The position numbers and the translations under genes are program-made. A stretch of 64,000 nt of DNA from Rosenbergiella nectarea (GTDB lineage Bacteria; Pseudomonadota; Gammaproteobacteria; Enterobacterales; Enterobacteriaceae): assembly GCF_900111105.1 (NCBI RefSeq), contig NZ_FOGC01000001.1, forward strand, positions 62,001 through 126,000. The letters run 5' to 3'. Position 1 is the first letter of the stretch. Each line of letters begins with the position of its first letter. Of this stretch, positions 31,484 through 42,490 are shown one piece after another. The notes under the pieces were generated by a model, which worked only from the letters and a program-made list of their open reading frames with translations, searched no databases and was not told where the DNA came from.

Positions 31484-32092
31484 ATGATCAATAACATCTA
31501 CTGTATTGGCCGTAATTATGCTGAACATGCCCAAGAACTAGGTAATCGTGTTGAAGAAGATCCGGTGGTATTTAGTAAGCCCAATAGCTCATTGATTGTG
31601 GGCAACACCATCGTGTTGCCGACTTTTTCCCAAGATGTCCATTACGAAACAGAGCTTGTTGTGAGGATCTCTGCAACCGCTTTTCAGATCGAGTTCGATC
31701 ACGCTGATGCGTACTACGACACTATTGCCATAGGGTTAGATCTTACTGCCCGTGATCTACAAGCCGACTTAAAGAGCAAAAAATTACCGTGGTTACTGGC
31801 TAAAGGATTCAATGGCTCCTGCTATGTCAGTGATTTTGTTCCGAAACAGACGGTACAAGAACCGATCCACTTTGCGTTGGATATCAATGGTCAGACCGTT
31901 CAGCAAGGCGTGAGCAGTGAAATGGTATTCAGTATTAAGCACATTATTGCGTTCATCAGTCGCTATATCGCCCTGCAGCCAGGAGATATTATTTTCACTG
32001 GAACACCGAAGGGCGTGGGAAAGCTGGAAACGGGAGATAAACTGAGATTGATGCTAGAAGGTAAGGTAATGGCTGAGCTACAAGTGGATTAA
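31484..32092 (+). CDS. Fumarylacetoacetate hydrolase family protein
   Basis: A 202-residue single-domain FAH-family enzyme, probably a metal-dependent acylpyruvase or oxaloacetate decarboxylase-type hydrolase. It shows the family signatures YCIGRNYAEHAQELG, the metal-ligand region VHYETELVVRI, GLDLTARDLQ, and the C-terminal GDIIFTGTPKGVG. It resembles E. coli YcgM, but with a shorter N-terminus. It is inserted between sfsB and ispB, which are adjacent in E. coli. The substrate cannot be told from sequence. It is well separated from neighbours and probably monocistronic. Confidence 0.85.
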   Translation: MINNIYCIGRNYAEHAQELGNRVEEDPVVFSKPNSSLIVGNTIVLPTFSQDVHYETELVVRISATAFQIEFDHADAYYDTIAIGLDLTARDLQADLKSKKLPWLLAKGFNGSCYVSDFVPKQTVQEPIHFALDINGQTVQQGVSSEMVFSIKHIIAFISRYIALQPGDIIFTGTPKGVGKLETGDKLRLMLEGKVMAELQVD

Positions 32093-32111
32093 GCTTGTAG
32101 CTCGTAGTCGA

Positions 32112-33083
32112 TTAGCGGTCGCGTTGTACCGACATTTGCGCAAGGGCCTCGAGCGCTTCACGCCAAGGAGTGGCCGGAAGTATCGCCAAGGCTTGAATTG
32201 CCTTGTTAGCTTCTTCTTCCGCTCTCTGCTGTGTCCAGGCAAGGGAGCCACACTGCTGCATGGTTTCAAGCACTTGATCCAATAGATGACGGCCATTCCC
32301 TTCCTCGATCGCGCGGCGGATCATCGCGGCTTGTTCTGAGGTACCATTACGCATCGCATGGAGCAGAGGAAGGGTGGGTTTACCTTCACTCAGATCGTCA
32401 CCGACATTTTTGCCTAGCGCTTCGTTATCGGCGCTGTAGTCAAGCAGATCGTCGATCAGCTGAAAGGCGGTACCAATATAACGACCGTAATCTTTCAGTG
32501 CTTGTTCTTGCTCGGGCGTGGCATCGGCGAGCATGGCTGAAGTTTGTGCAGCGGCCTCAAATAAACGTGCCGTCTTACTATAGATAACACGTAAGTAACT
32601 CTCTTCGGTGATATCCGGATCATTACAGTTCATCAACTGCAAGACCTCGCCTTCAGAGATCACATTTACCGCTTCCGACATTAATTCAAGGATCTTCAAG
32701 GATCCTAATTGAGTCATCATCTGAAAGGCACGAGTATAAATAAAGTCACCGACCAAGACGCTTGCCGCATTACCAAAGGCTGCGTTAGCGGTGGCTTTGC
32801 CCCGACGCATATCAGATTCATCGACAACGTCATCGTGAAGTAGGGTTGCGGTATGGATAAATTCGATCAGGGCGGCATTGAGGATGTGTTTCTCACCCTC
32901 GTAATTCAGTGCGCGTGCAGCAAGTACCGCAATCATGGGTCGAATTCGTTTACCGCCACCGCTAACGATGTAATGGCCTAGCTGACTGATGAGTACGACA
33001 TCTGAATCAAGCTGCTTGAGAATATTTTGATTTACCGCTGCCATATCTAGGGCGGTAAGTTCTGTTATCTGCTCTAAATTCAT
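32112..33083 (-). CDS. ispB: Octaprenyl diphosphate synthase IspB
   Basis: IspB elongates farnesyl diphosphate to the octaprenyl side chain of ubiquinone and menaquinone. The 323-residue product equals E. coli length and has the first Asp-rich motif LLHDDVVDESDMRRGKAT, the second LIDDLLDYSAD, and YIVSGGGKRIRPM. An open frame extends 30 residues upstream, but MNLEQITELTALDMAAVN matches the family start. It is divergent from rplU as in E. coli. Confidence 0.97.
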   Translation of the reverse strand: MNLEQITELTALDMAAVNQNILKQLDSDVVLISQLGHYIVSGGGKRIRPMIAVLAARALNYEGEKHILNAALIEFIHTATLLHDDVVDESDMRRGKATANAAFGNAASVLVGDFIYTRAFQMMTQLGSLKILELMSEAVNVISEGEVLQLMNCNDPDITEESYLRVIYSKTARLFEAAAQTSAMLADATPEQEQALKDYGRYIGTAFQLIDDLLDYSADNEALGKNVGDDLSEGKPTLPLLHAMRNGTSEQAAMIRRAIEEGNGRHLLDQVLETMQQCGSLAWTQQRAEEEANKAIQALAILPATPWREALEALAQMSVQRDR

Positions 33084-33725
<642 letters not shown>

Positions 33726-33740
33726 GAGGAGATTTAACAA

Positions 33741-33998
33741 ATGGCACACAAGAAAGCTGGTGGTTCGACTCGTAACGGTCGTGACTCAAACGCTAAACGT
33801 CTTGGCGTAAAACGCTTTGGCGGAGAAACTGTACTAGCAGGTAGCATCATTGTTCGTCAACGTGGAACTAAATTCCACGCAGGTAACAATGTTGGTTGTG
33901 GTCGTGACCACACTCTGTTTGCTACCGCAACAGGTCAAATCAAATTCGAAGTTAAAGGTCCAGAAAACCGTAAATACGTCAGCATCGTTGCTGAGTAA
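33741..33998 (+). CDS. rpmA: 50S ribosomal protein L27
   Basis: L27 reaches the peptidyl transferase centre with its N-terminal tail. The 85-residue product begins [16 protein letters not shown] and contains [16 protein letters not shown]. It is followed by a strong terminator. E. coli yhbE, normally between rpmA and obgE, is missing. Confidence 0.99.
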   Translation: MAHKKAGGSTRNGRDSNAKRLGVKRFGGETVLAGSIIVRQRGTKFHAGNNVGCGRDHTLFATATGQIKFEVKGPENRKYVSIVAE

Positions 33999-34037
33999 TC
34001 GGTTCTCTCTGCAGGTTTTCCTGTAGGACTGAAGAAT

Positions 34038-34066
34038 TAAAGCCCCGCAGCTTTGCGGGGCTTTTT
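34038..34066 (+). terminator. Terminator of rplU-rpmA
   Basis: AAGCCCCGCA-GCTT-TGCGGGGCTT followed by T residues, 40 bases after the rpmA stop. Confidence 0.93.
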
Positions 34067-34226
34067 ACATTCTGTTGTAAAAGATCGTTGAGTACACGAA
34101 CGAAGCCCTTGTTTGATCGCCTATTCCTGCTCACTATTATTGAGATCAAACATTACGATCCGCTGCCGGTCAGCTGATATGACCCTGGCGGACCCGCCGA
34201 CCTGACTCTGGACGGCGTATGCATGA

Positions 34227-35414
<1,188 letters not shown>

Positions 35415-35419
35415 AAACA

Positions 35420-35446
35420 AGGGGCAACCAAGTGTTGCCCCTTTTT
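35420..35446 (+). terminator. Terminator of obgE
   Basis: GGGGCAAC-CAAGT-GTTGCCCC followed by TTTTTA, six bases after the obgE stop. Confidence 0.9.
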
Positions 35447-35449
35447 ATT

Positions 35450-35869
35450 TTATCCCAATACGGTTACCGTCAGTCGAGCGCTACAACAGAGTTTACCCCG
35501 CAGGTTTTTAATCTCTATTTGCCAAACTTGTATCTGACCACCAAGATGCAGAGGCTGGCATACCGCCGTGACTTTGCCGCTCGCGACCGCGCGATGATGG
35601 CTAGCATTCACCTCAATACCGACCACATTTTGCTCCTCGCGACAGGTCAGCCAACCGGCCATCGATCCCATCGATTCAGCCAACACCACACTCGCACCGC
35701 CATGGAGTAAACCAAAGGGCTGACAAGTACGGCTGTCAACGGGCATTTCCGCTTCGAGGTGCGTGGGATGTAGGGCAGTAAAGACAATGCCGAGGTGCTC
35801 GATCAGACAGTTTTTCCCCATATCATTGAGGGCGTCAAGATCGATGGTTTTTTTCCAAATCGTCTGCAT
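35450..35869 (-). CDS. entH: Enterobactin-pathway proofreading thioesterase EntH
   Basis: EntH is a hot-dog thioesterase that clears misacylated aryl carrier proteins from the enterobactin assembly line. The 139-residue protein has [20 protein letters not shown] with the catalytic Glu region AESMGSMAG, and [20 protein letters not shown]. It lies 3 bases after entA and ends the entCEBAH operon, as in E. coli. Confidence 0.93.
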   Translation of the reverse strand: MQTIWKKTIDLDALNDMGKNCLIEHLGIVFTALHPTHLEAEMPVDSRTCQPFGLLHGGASVVLAESMGSMAGWLTCREEQNVVGIEVNASHHRAVASGKVTAVCQPLHLGGQIQVWQIEIKNLRGKLCCSARLTVTVLG

Positions 35870-35872
35870 CCG

Positions 35873-36619
35873 CTATGCGCCTAAGGTTGCCCCGCCGTCA
35901 ATGACGATATCTTGTAATACGATATGGCTCGCGAGATCGGATGCAAGGAATAGGATCGCATTGGTGATCTCACGGGGGGTAGCGATCTTCTTCAGGGGAA
36001 TACCTAGCTTAAACTGATCAGGAAAACCATTAATCATTTCCTGCTCGGCTTCAGGGGTATGCCATAAGCTTCGTTGCATCGCGGTATCTGTCGAACCTGG
36101 GGAAACGATATTACAGCGCACACCATAGGGTGCCATTTCTAAACCAACTGTTTGGCAAAGACTGCGTAATGCCGCTTTGGATGCACCATACGCAGACATG
36201 CCAAGACGTGGGGCATGGGCGGAATTGGAAGCGACACTCACAATAGCGCCAAAGCCTTGCTCACGAAATAGCGGAAGGGTTTGCGAAAAGAGGTTAAACG
36301 CCCCACCGGCATTAACGTTAAAGCAGGCTTGCCAATCCTCAAAACTTAAGGCATCAGTCGCGCCGATACGCAAGATGCCAGCGGCATTGACTAACACATC
36401 GAGTCGGGGTTGCTGCGCCAATTGCGCTTGGCAGACGTTGGCGACCTGTTGGGGATCCGCTACATTCATGACTAAACAGCGAAAAGGATAGTGCTCGCTG
36501 GAAAACTGCTTATCGAAGCCGATAACGACTGCCCCGGCCTGATGGAAAGCACAGGCTGCATCATAACCTATCCCTTGGCCAGCACCGGTCACCCAGACAT
36601 ATTTATCGCGAAAATCCAT
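35873..36619 (-). CDS. entA: 2,3-dihydro-2,3-dihydroxybenzoate dehydrogenase EntA
   Basis: EntA oxidises 2,3-dihydro-DHB to 2,3-dihydroxybenzoate with NAD+. The 248-residue short-chain dehydrogenase has the nucleotide motif TGAGQGIGYDAA, NAAGIL, the catalytic Ser and the YGASKAA motif, and ends LQDIVIDGGATLGA. Two in-frame ATGs (36625 and 36619) are possible; the second matches the E. coli start MDF and length. It follows entB by about 12 bp. Confidence 0.96.
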   Translation of the reverse strand: MDFRDKYVWVTGAGQGIGYDAACAFHQAGAVVIGFDKQFSSEHYPFRCLVMNVADPQQVANVCQAQLAQQPRLDVLVNAAGILRIGATDALSFEDWQACFNVNAGGAFNLFSQTLPLFREQGFGAIVSVASNSAHAPRLGMSAYGASKAALRSLCQTVGLEMAPYGVRCNIVSPGSTDTAMQRSLWHTPEAEQEMINGFPDQFKLGIPLKKIATPREITNAILFLASDLASHIVLQDIVIDGGATLGA

Positions 36620-36631
36620 AGTCATCGTCAG

Positions 36632-37480
36632 TTATTTATCCCCGGAAAGTCGCGCCCACCAGGCGTCGAAAGTAGGGGTTTTCGCGAGGGTAACGAAGTC
36701 CATACTAGGAATAGCCTGACGCCAGCGTGAAGCCAGCGCCATCATACGTACTGAGTCTAAGCCATAATCGATCAGGTTTTCATCATCCTCGGGAATATCG
36801 TCATCTTCAAGCAACGGTAAAATTACGTCACGCAAAGCTTGTTTTGAGGCAGGCAGTAATAACAGATCGTCTGTCATGACCACTTTTCCACTGCGACCAG
36901 CTGTGTAGGTTAGCGCCATAAGATGTTCTTCTCGGCTGAAATCGGCTAAGGCATCCGCAACCATAAAGGGTTTGATATCCCGCATAAAGGCATCTGTCGC
37001 GGTGGTCAGGCAGCCAATATGGGCATAGACACCGGTGATGATCAATTGATCACGACCCATCGCCTTGAGCTGCTGTTCAAGAGGCGAGCGCTGAAAAGCA
37101 CTATAACGCCACTTGGTGAGCACAATATCTTGTTCATCCGGAGCCAAGGCTGCGGTCACTTTTTGTTGCTCAGGATGACGGTTTAATCCCGGCCCCCACA
37201 TATCGTTAAGTAATGCACGGTCTTCATCGCTTTGCTCATTGGGTTGAGCGGTATAGAACACCGGAATACCTAACGCCTTACACTGTTGGCGTAATGCCGC
37301 GATATGGTTTACCACAGTCTCGACAAATTCACTCTTTTCTCCCCAAAAATTAAGGAAGTAATTTTGCATATCGTGAATTAATAACGCAGCGCGTTGTGGC
37401 TCAAAGGTCCAGTTCACTTTGTTATTCGGTAGCTCATCGGCTGTAGGCAAGGCATAGGCCGTTAATTTAGGGATACTCAT
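36632..37480 (-). CDS. entB: Bifunctional isochorismatase/aryl carrier protein EntB
   Basis: EntB hydrolyses isochorismate and carries DHB on its aryl carrier domain. The 282-residue product has the isochorismatase domain (LLIHDMQNYFLNFW, TGVYAHIGCLTTATDAF) and a C-terminal carrier domain with the phosphopantetheine Ser in DYGLDSVRMMALA. An open frame extends 21 residues upstream of MSIPKLTAYALP but lacks family similarity. Its carrier needs a phosphopantetheinyl transferase, and none is encoded in this block. Confidence 0.96.
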   Translation of the reverse strand: MSIPKLTAYALPTADELPNNKVNWTFEPQRAALLIHDMQNYFLNFWGEKSEFVETVVNHIAALRQQCKALGIPVFYTAQPNEQSDEDRALLNDMWGPGLNRHPEQQKVTAALAPDEQDIVLTKWRYSAFQRSPLEQQLKAMGRDQLIITGVYAHIGCLTTATDAFMRDIKPFMVADALADFSREEHLMALTYTAGRSGKVVMTDDLLLLPASKQALRDVILPLLEDDDIPEDDENLIDYGLDSVRMMALASRWRQAIPSMDFVTLAKTPTFDAWWARLSGDK

Positions 37481-37517
37481 TACAACTCCAAAAATCGATA
37501 CACTATAATAGGGGGAA

Positions 37518-39137
37518 TCAAGATTTTTTCTTATTTTCTTCAATCAGTTGCTGACGCAATAATTTTTTATCCACTTTGCCGACGGGGGTCAGCGGTAGGA
37601 CGTCGCTGAAGACAAATCGATCGGGTAATTTAAATTCGGCTATCCCTTGGTCACGTAAATGTCGACGCAGCTGCACAGCTTTTACCGCTTGTTTCGCGAC
37701 AATATAGGCACAACTTTTTTCACCTAATAACTCATCACTCATCGATACGAGCGCAGCATGAATAATGTCTGGGTGTCGTTGTAAAAGATTCTCAATTTCT
37801 TCAGCAGCAATCTTTTCGCCGCCACGATTGATCTGATCTTTTTCACGGCCTTGAACGGTAATATAGCCGCGTTCATCAATTGAAATGAGATCGCCGGAGC
37901 AATAAAATCCCTGTTGATCGAAGCAAGCCGCATTATGTTCAGGACTCTTGTAATACCCGCGGAAGGTATAAGGGCCACGCGTCATTAAACGACCGGTAGT
38001 ATTGACCGGGAGTGGTTGACCTGCTTCATCCGCAACCCAGACTTCATCATCGGGTGAAATAGGACAGCCTTGAGTGGTAAGGATAGTCTGTTGATCGTCA
38101 TTGAGACGCGTATAGTTTACCAAGCCCTCCGCCATGCCAAATACTTGCTGTAATTGGCAGCCTATTTCAGCAGGAATTCGCGCGGCTAAACTCTCGCTCA
38201 GTTTGGCGCCGCCGACTTGTAGTAAACGCAGTGAGCTGAGCTGGTGCGCACAGTTCCACTCTTGCATCGACTGTAACCAGAGGCTTACTGCAGGCGGTAC
38301 CAAAGCAGTGACATTGATAAGGTGGTCGGCGATTAAACTAAAGCAGGTAGTCGGGCTTGGGTCGGGCGCCAACACGCTAAGTCCGCCGCTGTATAACACC
38401 CCAAGAATACCGGGTGAGCTCATGGGGTAATTATGGGCAATCGGTAGCGCGCATAAATAACGAGTTTGCTCAGTAAATTGGCAAATATCGACACTGCCAA
38501 TAATGCTGTAATAATAATCGTTATGGGTACGAGGGATCAGTTTAGGCGTTCCGGTACTGCCACCCGACAATTGGAAAAAGGCGACCTCATCCGGGGCACT
38601 TGGCGTCGGGGTGAACGATTCGGCTTCCTGTGTATAGCGCGATAACAAACTACTCTCATCGTCAAAAGCATTGTGCCATAGTTGATGTTGAAGCTCTGGA
38701 TACTGTGCACTGAGTTCGTCAACGTAGCGATTATCGGTAAAGACTGGATGTTGTCGGTCGGCAATTAATAATCGTGGCTTGATCTGTGTAGCGTAAGCAC
38801 TTAATTCACTGCGCTGGTGGCTGAAAAGGGCATTGACGGGTGCCACGCCCAATTTTAATAGGGCGAAGAAAACAATATAAAATTCACAGCGATTACCCAG
38901 CTGAACTAAGGCCGTATCTCCTCGTTTAATACCGCGTTTTTGTAGCTGTGCAGCCAGTTGGTCACTGTATTGCGCCAGCTGACGATAGCTGAGCGTCTGT
39001 ACCGGATCGATAATGGCCGGGCGATCGCTATCACGATGACGATTGCTAATATCAGTTAGGGGAATATCTAACCAATAGCCTTTTTCACGATAACGTGCCG
39101 CCAGCTCTGCGGGCCAAGGCGTAAAAGAAATGCTCAT
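37518..39137 (-). CDS. entE: 2,3-dihydroxybenzoate-AMP ligase EntE
   Basis: EntE adenylates DHB and loads it on EntB. The 539-residue adenylate-forming enzyme shows the core P-loop motif [19 protein letters not shown], the YRTGD-like [10 protein letters not shown], and the C-terminal catalytic lysine region [11 protein letters not shown]. It sits 16 bp after entC and 37 bp before entB. Confidence 0.96.
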   Translation of the reverse strand: MSISFTPWPAELAARYREKGYWLDIPLTDISNRHRDSDRPAIIDPVQTLSYRQLAQYSDQLAAQLQKRGIKRGDTALVQLGNRCEFYIVFFALLKLGVAPVNALFSHQRSELSAYATQIKPRLLIADRQHPVFTDNRYVDELSAQYPELQHQLWHNAFDDESSLLSRYTQEAESFTPTPSAPDEVAFFQLSGGSTGTPKLIPRTHNDYYYSIIGSVDICQFTEQTRYLCALPIAHNYPMSSPGILGVLYSGGLSVLAPDPSPTTCFSLIADHLINVTALVPPAVSLWLQSMQEWNCAHQLSSLRLLQVGGAKLSESLAARIPAEIGCQLQQVFGMAEGLVNYTRLNDDQQTILTTQGCPISPDDEVWVADEAGQPLPVNTTGRLMTRGPYTFRGYYKSPEHNAACFDQQGFYCSGDLISIDERGYITVQGREKDQINRGGEKIAAEEIENLLQRHPDIIHAALVSMSDELLGEKSCAYIVAKQAVKAVQLRRHLRDQGIAEFKLPDRFVFSDVLPLTPVGKVDKKLLRQQLIEENKKKS

Positions 39138-39153
39138 GAATGATTACCTAAAA

Positions 39154-40344
39154 TTAATGTAAACCAAAGGCTTTTAGCATGGTACTGAGTTTGGTACCGG
39201 TCTCTTGCCACTCCGAAAGGGGATCGGAGGCGGGGACGATGCCCGCACCGGCAAAGAGGGTGACCTGTTGTTGGTTCAGTTGCGCGCAACGTATCGTCAC
39301 GACCCACTCTCCATTACCCTCGTCATCGCACCAGCCTACCATGCCACCAAACAGTTCTCTCGGGAAAGGCTCTAAGTGCTGAATAAGACGGCAAGCTAAC
39401 TGATGTGGGTAGCCGCTCAGTGCAGGGGTGGGATGGAGTAATCCTGCTAGCACTAAGGCATTTTCTTCAGCATTATGTGTTATCCCTTGTACGGTGGTCG
39501 CAAGGTGCCAAAGTTGCGACGTGGTGACCAGTTCTGGGACTTGCGGCACCTGTAACTGTTCAGCGACAGGGGCTAATACCTTGGCCATCGCATCTATCAC
39601 TAACTGGTGCTCATGGCGGTCTTTGCTCGACGCAAGTAGCGTCTGACCTACACGATGATCGTCCTCTCGGTCTAGTTGACGCTTTGCTGAACCGGCTAAA
39701 GGACGAGAGCTAAATTGGTCTTTTTGCTTACGCAGGAGGAGCTCAGGGCTTGCCCCCAGCAATACCTCGTTATTCGCAAGAGGAACATGGAAATGATAGT
39801 TATCCGGGTTTTGCGCCATGATTAGGCTCATCAGCGTAGTGCTATCAATACTGTCTTCAGTGGTTAATTTTAGCAGCCTTGAAAGGACGACTTTATCCAT
39901 CTCGCCTCGATTCATCGCCGCAACGGCATCGCTCACCATCTTCATAAAGTGTGGTTTATCAGGATAAGCCTGCTGACGGGTAATTGGCGCCAAGGGCTGC
40001 TGCTGATAGGGCTTGAGCTGGGTCATCAACTGATTACGGTCAGTACGGGTGACGTGCTGGGGAATAAACAGTGCTGTCGGTTGATGAGAATCAAAGGGGA
40101 TTGCCCCCACGACTAACGGATCTTTTATCCCTGCTGCACGAGCCAAGCGAAATTGTTCCCGAAGCGTGCGTTGGAAGGCGTCTTGGCTTCCCTCGCTATC
40201 GAGCAGGGGTTGAGTGATACGTTTAAAGCAGCCATCGCTAAGTAGGCTAGTTTCTTGAGAGGTAAACAGAAAACGTTCTTTTAATGCGCTCTGTTGCTGA
40301 ATTTTACGGTGAAGAATATTTTCAACGGCAGTGATTTCGACCAT
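39154..40344 (-). CDS. entC: Isochorismate synthase EntC
   Basis: EntC converts chorismate to isochorismate, the committed step to DHB. The 396-residue product has the chorismate-binding signatures NRGEMDKVVLSRLLK, GSAKRQLDREDD, HPTPALSGYP and FAGAGIVPASDPLSEW. First gene of entCEBAH, divergent from fepB across a predicted Fur site. Confidence 0.96.
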   Translation of the reverse strand: MVEITAVENILHRKIQQQSALKERFLFTSQETSLLSDGCFKRITQPLLDSEGSQDAFQRTLREQFRLARAAGIKDPLVVGAIPFDSHQPTALFIPQHVTRTDRNQLMTQLKPYQQQPLAPITRQQAYPDKPHFMKMVSDAVAAMNRGEMDKVVLSRLLKLTTEDSIDSTTLMSLIMAQNPDNYHFHVPLANNEVLLGASPELLLRKQKDQFSSRPLAGSAKRQLDREDDHRVGQTLLASSKDRHEHQLVIDAMAKVLAPVAEQLQVPQVPELVTTSQLWHLATTVQGITHNAEENALVLAGLLHPTPALSGYPHQLACRLIQHLEPFPRELFGGMVGWCDDEGNGEWVVTIRCAQLNQQQVTLFAGAGIVPASDPLSEWQETGTKLSTMLKAFGLH

Positions 40345-40372
40345 AATAGCACCATTAAATGATAAGATAGTT

Positions 40373-40391
40373 AATAATGATTATCATTTGA
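40373..40391. promoter_or_regulatory. Predicted Fur box between entC and fepB
   Basis: AATAATGATTATCATTTGA matches the 19-bp Fur consensus at 14 of 19 positions by eye. It lies about 29 bases before entC and 120 bases before fepB, so it could control both divergent units. Confidence 0.75.
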
Positions 40392-40509
40392 ATTTTGTCG
40401 GTAAGCTACGCTTAACTCCCTTACCTGTCAACTGATGAAGCCAGCTTTAGGTTGACTTCTCACGTAGACCATACGATTACGCACTAGATGCTCATATAGG
40501 AAAGTCATT

Positions 40510-41469
40510 ATGATCCGACGCTCAAGACTGCTCAATATTCTCTTAGTCAGTGTGTTATTACCTTTAGCAGGACTGAGTCAAGCTGCAAGTTGGCCAAGGC
40601 AAGTGGTGACGAATAATGGAACGGTAACACTGAAAAGTGCCCCGAAAAGAATCGTTTCCACCAGTGTTACGCTAACCGGATCGTTACTCGCGATTGATGC
40701 GCCAGTGATTGCCAGTGGTGCGGGGGTTCCTAATAGCCGTTTTACCGATAGCCAAGGATTTTTTAGCCAATGGGGTGCCGTGGCGAAGCAAAAGCATGTA
40801 CAGCGCTTATATATTGGTGAAGCCAATGCCGAAATGGTGGCTGCACAAGCCCCGGATCTTATTGTTGTCAGTGCCACGGGGCACGACAGCGCGCTACGGT
40901 TAGTGAATCAACTTTCTAGCATTGCGCCGGTGATTGTCGTGAATTACGACAATAAGAGCTGGCAACAGATAGTGACCCTCCTAGGTCAAGCTACTGGCCA
41001 TGAAGATCAAGCAAACATCTTAATTCACCAGTTTGACCAGCGTGTTGCCGCATTAAAACCGACCCTGAAATTACCTCCTCAGCCTGTTTCGGCATTTGTT
41101 TGGAATGGCGGAGGGAAAGAAGTCAATCTCTGGACGGCTGACTCCGCCCAAGGAAAACTACTGCAACAGCTAGGGTTCACGCTAGCGCCAACCCCGAAAG
41201 AATTGGCGACTAGCCATAGTATGGGCCAGCGAAAAGACATTATTCAGCTTTCAGGTGAAAAAATGAGTGAAGGGCTGAGTGGTAAGAGCTGGTTAATGTT
41301 CGTGGCCGATGGCGAGACGGTTAAACAAGTGAATAGTGATCGTTTCTTACAACAAGCTCCCGCTGTTAAGGAAGGACATGTCTACCCGCTGGGTAACGAT
41401 AATTTTCGTTTAGATTACTACAGTGCGACACATACCTTGGCGATACTAGAAAAACTTTTTGTGCATTAA
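40510..41469 (+). CDS. fepB: Ferric enterobactin periplasmic binding protein FepB
   Basis: FepB captures ferric enterobactin in the periplasm for FepDGC. The 319-residue product has a signal peptide (LLVSVLLPLAGLSQA, cleavage near residue 26) and the type III binding-protein fold (IVSTSVTLTGSLLAIDAPV, APDLIVVSATG, FVADGETVKQVNSDRFLQQ). First gene of fepBDGC. Confidence 0.95.
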   Translation: MIRRSRLLNILLVSVLLPLAGLSQAASWPRQVVTNNGTVTLKSAPKRIVSTSVTLTGSLLAIDAPVIASGAGVPNSRFTDSQGFFSQWGAVAKQKHVQRLYIGEANAEMVAAQAPDLIVVSATGHDSALRLVNQLSSIAPVIVVNYDNKSWQQIVTLLGQATGHEDQANILIHQFDQRVAALKPTLKLPPQPVSAFVWNGGGKEVNLWTADSAQGKLLQQLGFTLAPTPKELATSHSMGQRKDIIQLSGEKMSEGLSGKSWLMFVADGETVKQVNSDRFLQQAPAVKEGHVYPLGNDNFRLDYYSATHTLAILEKLFVH

Positions 41470-41470
41470 G

Positions 41471-42490
41471 GTGAAAAACGCTCAATTTTCTCCGTGGTGT
41501 AAACCCTTTGGCCTGTTCTCCGGGTTGCTGATCGTTTTATTTGGCTTAGTGATCGCGAGTTCACTGACCGGAGCCAAAACGATTTCCCTATCAGAAAGCT
41601 GGTCTAGCTTGTCACTGTGGCAATCCTGTCACAGTGAGAATTGCGATATTATCCGGTTTTCACGGCTCCCGCGGACCTTGGCTGGCTTGGTAGCAGGCTG
41701 TGCGCTGGGGCTAGCGGGTGCACTGATGCAATCCCTTACGCGTAATCCGCTCGCCGATCCGGGCCTCTTGGGCGTTAACTCGGGAGCCAGTTTTGTCACC
41801 GTAATGGGACTAAGTTTCTGGGGAACGTTCTCTTTCTGGCAGAGTTTTTCTTTAGCATTCTTAGGGGCACTCCTGGCGGCCATCATCGTGGCGATTACCG
41901 GCGCAGGGCGGGGCGGCCGATTGAATCCAATCCGTCTGACGTTAGCAGGGGTTTCGTTAGCGGCTATCTTGGAAGGGTTGACCAGTGGTGTTTCTCTATT
42001 AAATCCAGATATATACGACCACCTACGCTTCTGGCAAACCGGGTCGTTAGATGTACGACAACTCACTATCTTCACGTTACTCGGCCCTGTGGTGGCGATC
42101 GCTAGCCTCTGTACTTTGGTGCTGAGCCGTTCCTTAAATGCGATCAGTATGGGCGAGGATCTTGCTCGGACCTTAGGGACACGAGTCGGGCTGGTGCAGC
42201 TGTCTGGGTTACTGCTTATCGCGTTATTATCAGCCTGTGCAACGGCTCTGACCGGCCCCATCGCTTTTATTGGGCTGGTTGCCCCACATCTCGCTCGTGG
42301 CGTATTGGGGAGTGACCATCGTTATTATTTACCGGGTACGGTTCTGATTACTCCGGCCGTTTTACTGCTTGCCGATATTATTGGCCGTAGCATTGCTCCG
42401 GGTGAGATTAGAGTCTCGATTATTACTGCACTGATTGGCGCTCCAGCCTTAATTTTTCTCGTTCGTCATCGGATAGGGCGTGGTATGTAA
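41471..42490 (+). CDS. fepD: Ferric enterobactin permease subunit FepD
   Basis: FepD is one half of the inner-membrane channel for ferric enterobactin. The product has about ten membrane helices and the BtuC-family signatures LPRTLAGLVAGCALGLAGA, LMQSLTRNPLADPGLLGVN and GPIAFIGLVAPHLAR. The GTG at 41471, directly after the fepB stop, is chosen because the earlier TTG would overlap fepB. Its TAATG end overlaps the fepG start. Confidence 0.94.
   Translation: MKNAQFSPWCKPFGLFSGLLIVLFGLVIASSLTGAKTISLSESWSSLSLWQSCHSENCDIIRFSRLPRTLAGLVAGCALGLAGALMQSLTRNPLADPGLLGVNSGASFVTVMGLSFWGTFSFWQSFSLAFLGALLAAIIVAITGAGRGGRLNPIRLTLAGVSLAAILEGLTSGVSLLNPDIYDHLRFWQTGSLDVRQLTIFTLLGPVVAIASLCTLVLSRSLNAISMGEDLARTLGTRVGLVQLSGLLLIALLSACATALTGPIAFIGLVAPHLARGVLGSDHRYYLPGTVLITPAVLLLADIIGRSIAPGEIRVSIITALIGAPALIFLVRHRIGRGM

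Noticed and set aside
36177..36491. 104-codon plus-strand frame within entA
   Set aside because: Antisense to a certain short-chain dehydrogenase gene, with no independent promoter, ribosome site or similarity.
41629..42261. 210-codon minus-strand frame within fepD
   Set aside because: It is antisense to a clear FepD permease and its product has no membrane or domain logic; such long antisense frames arise from codon bias.
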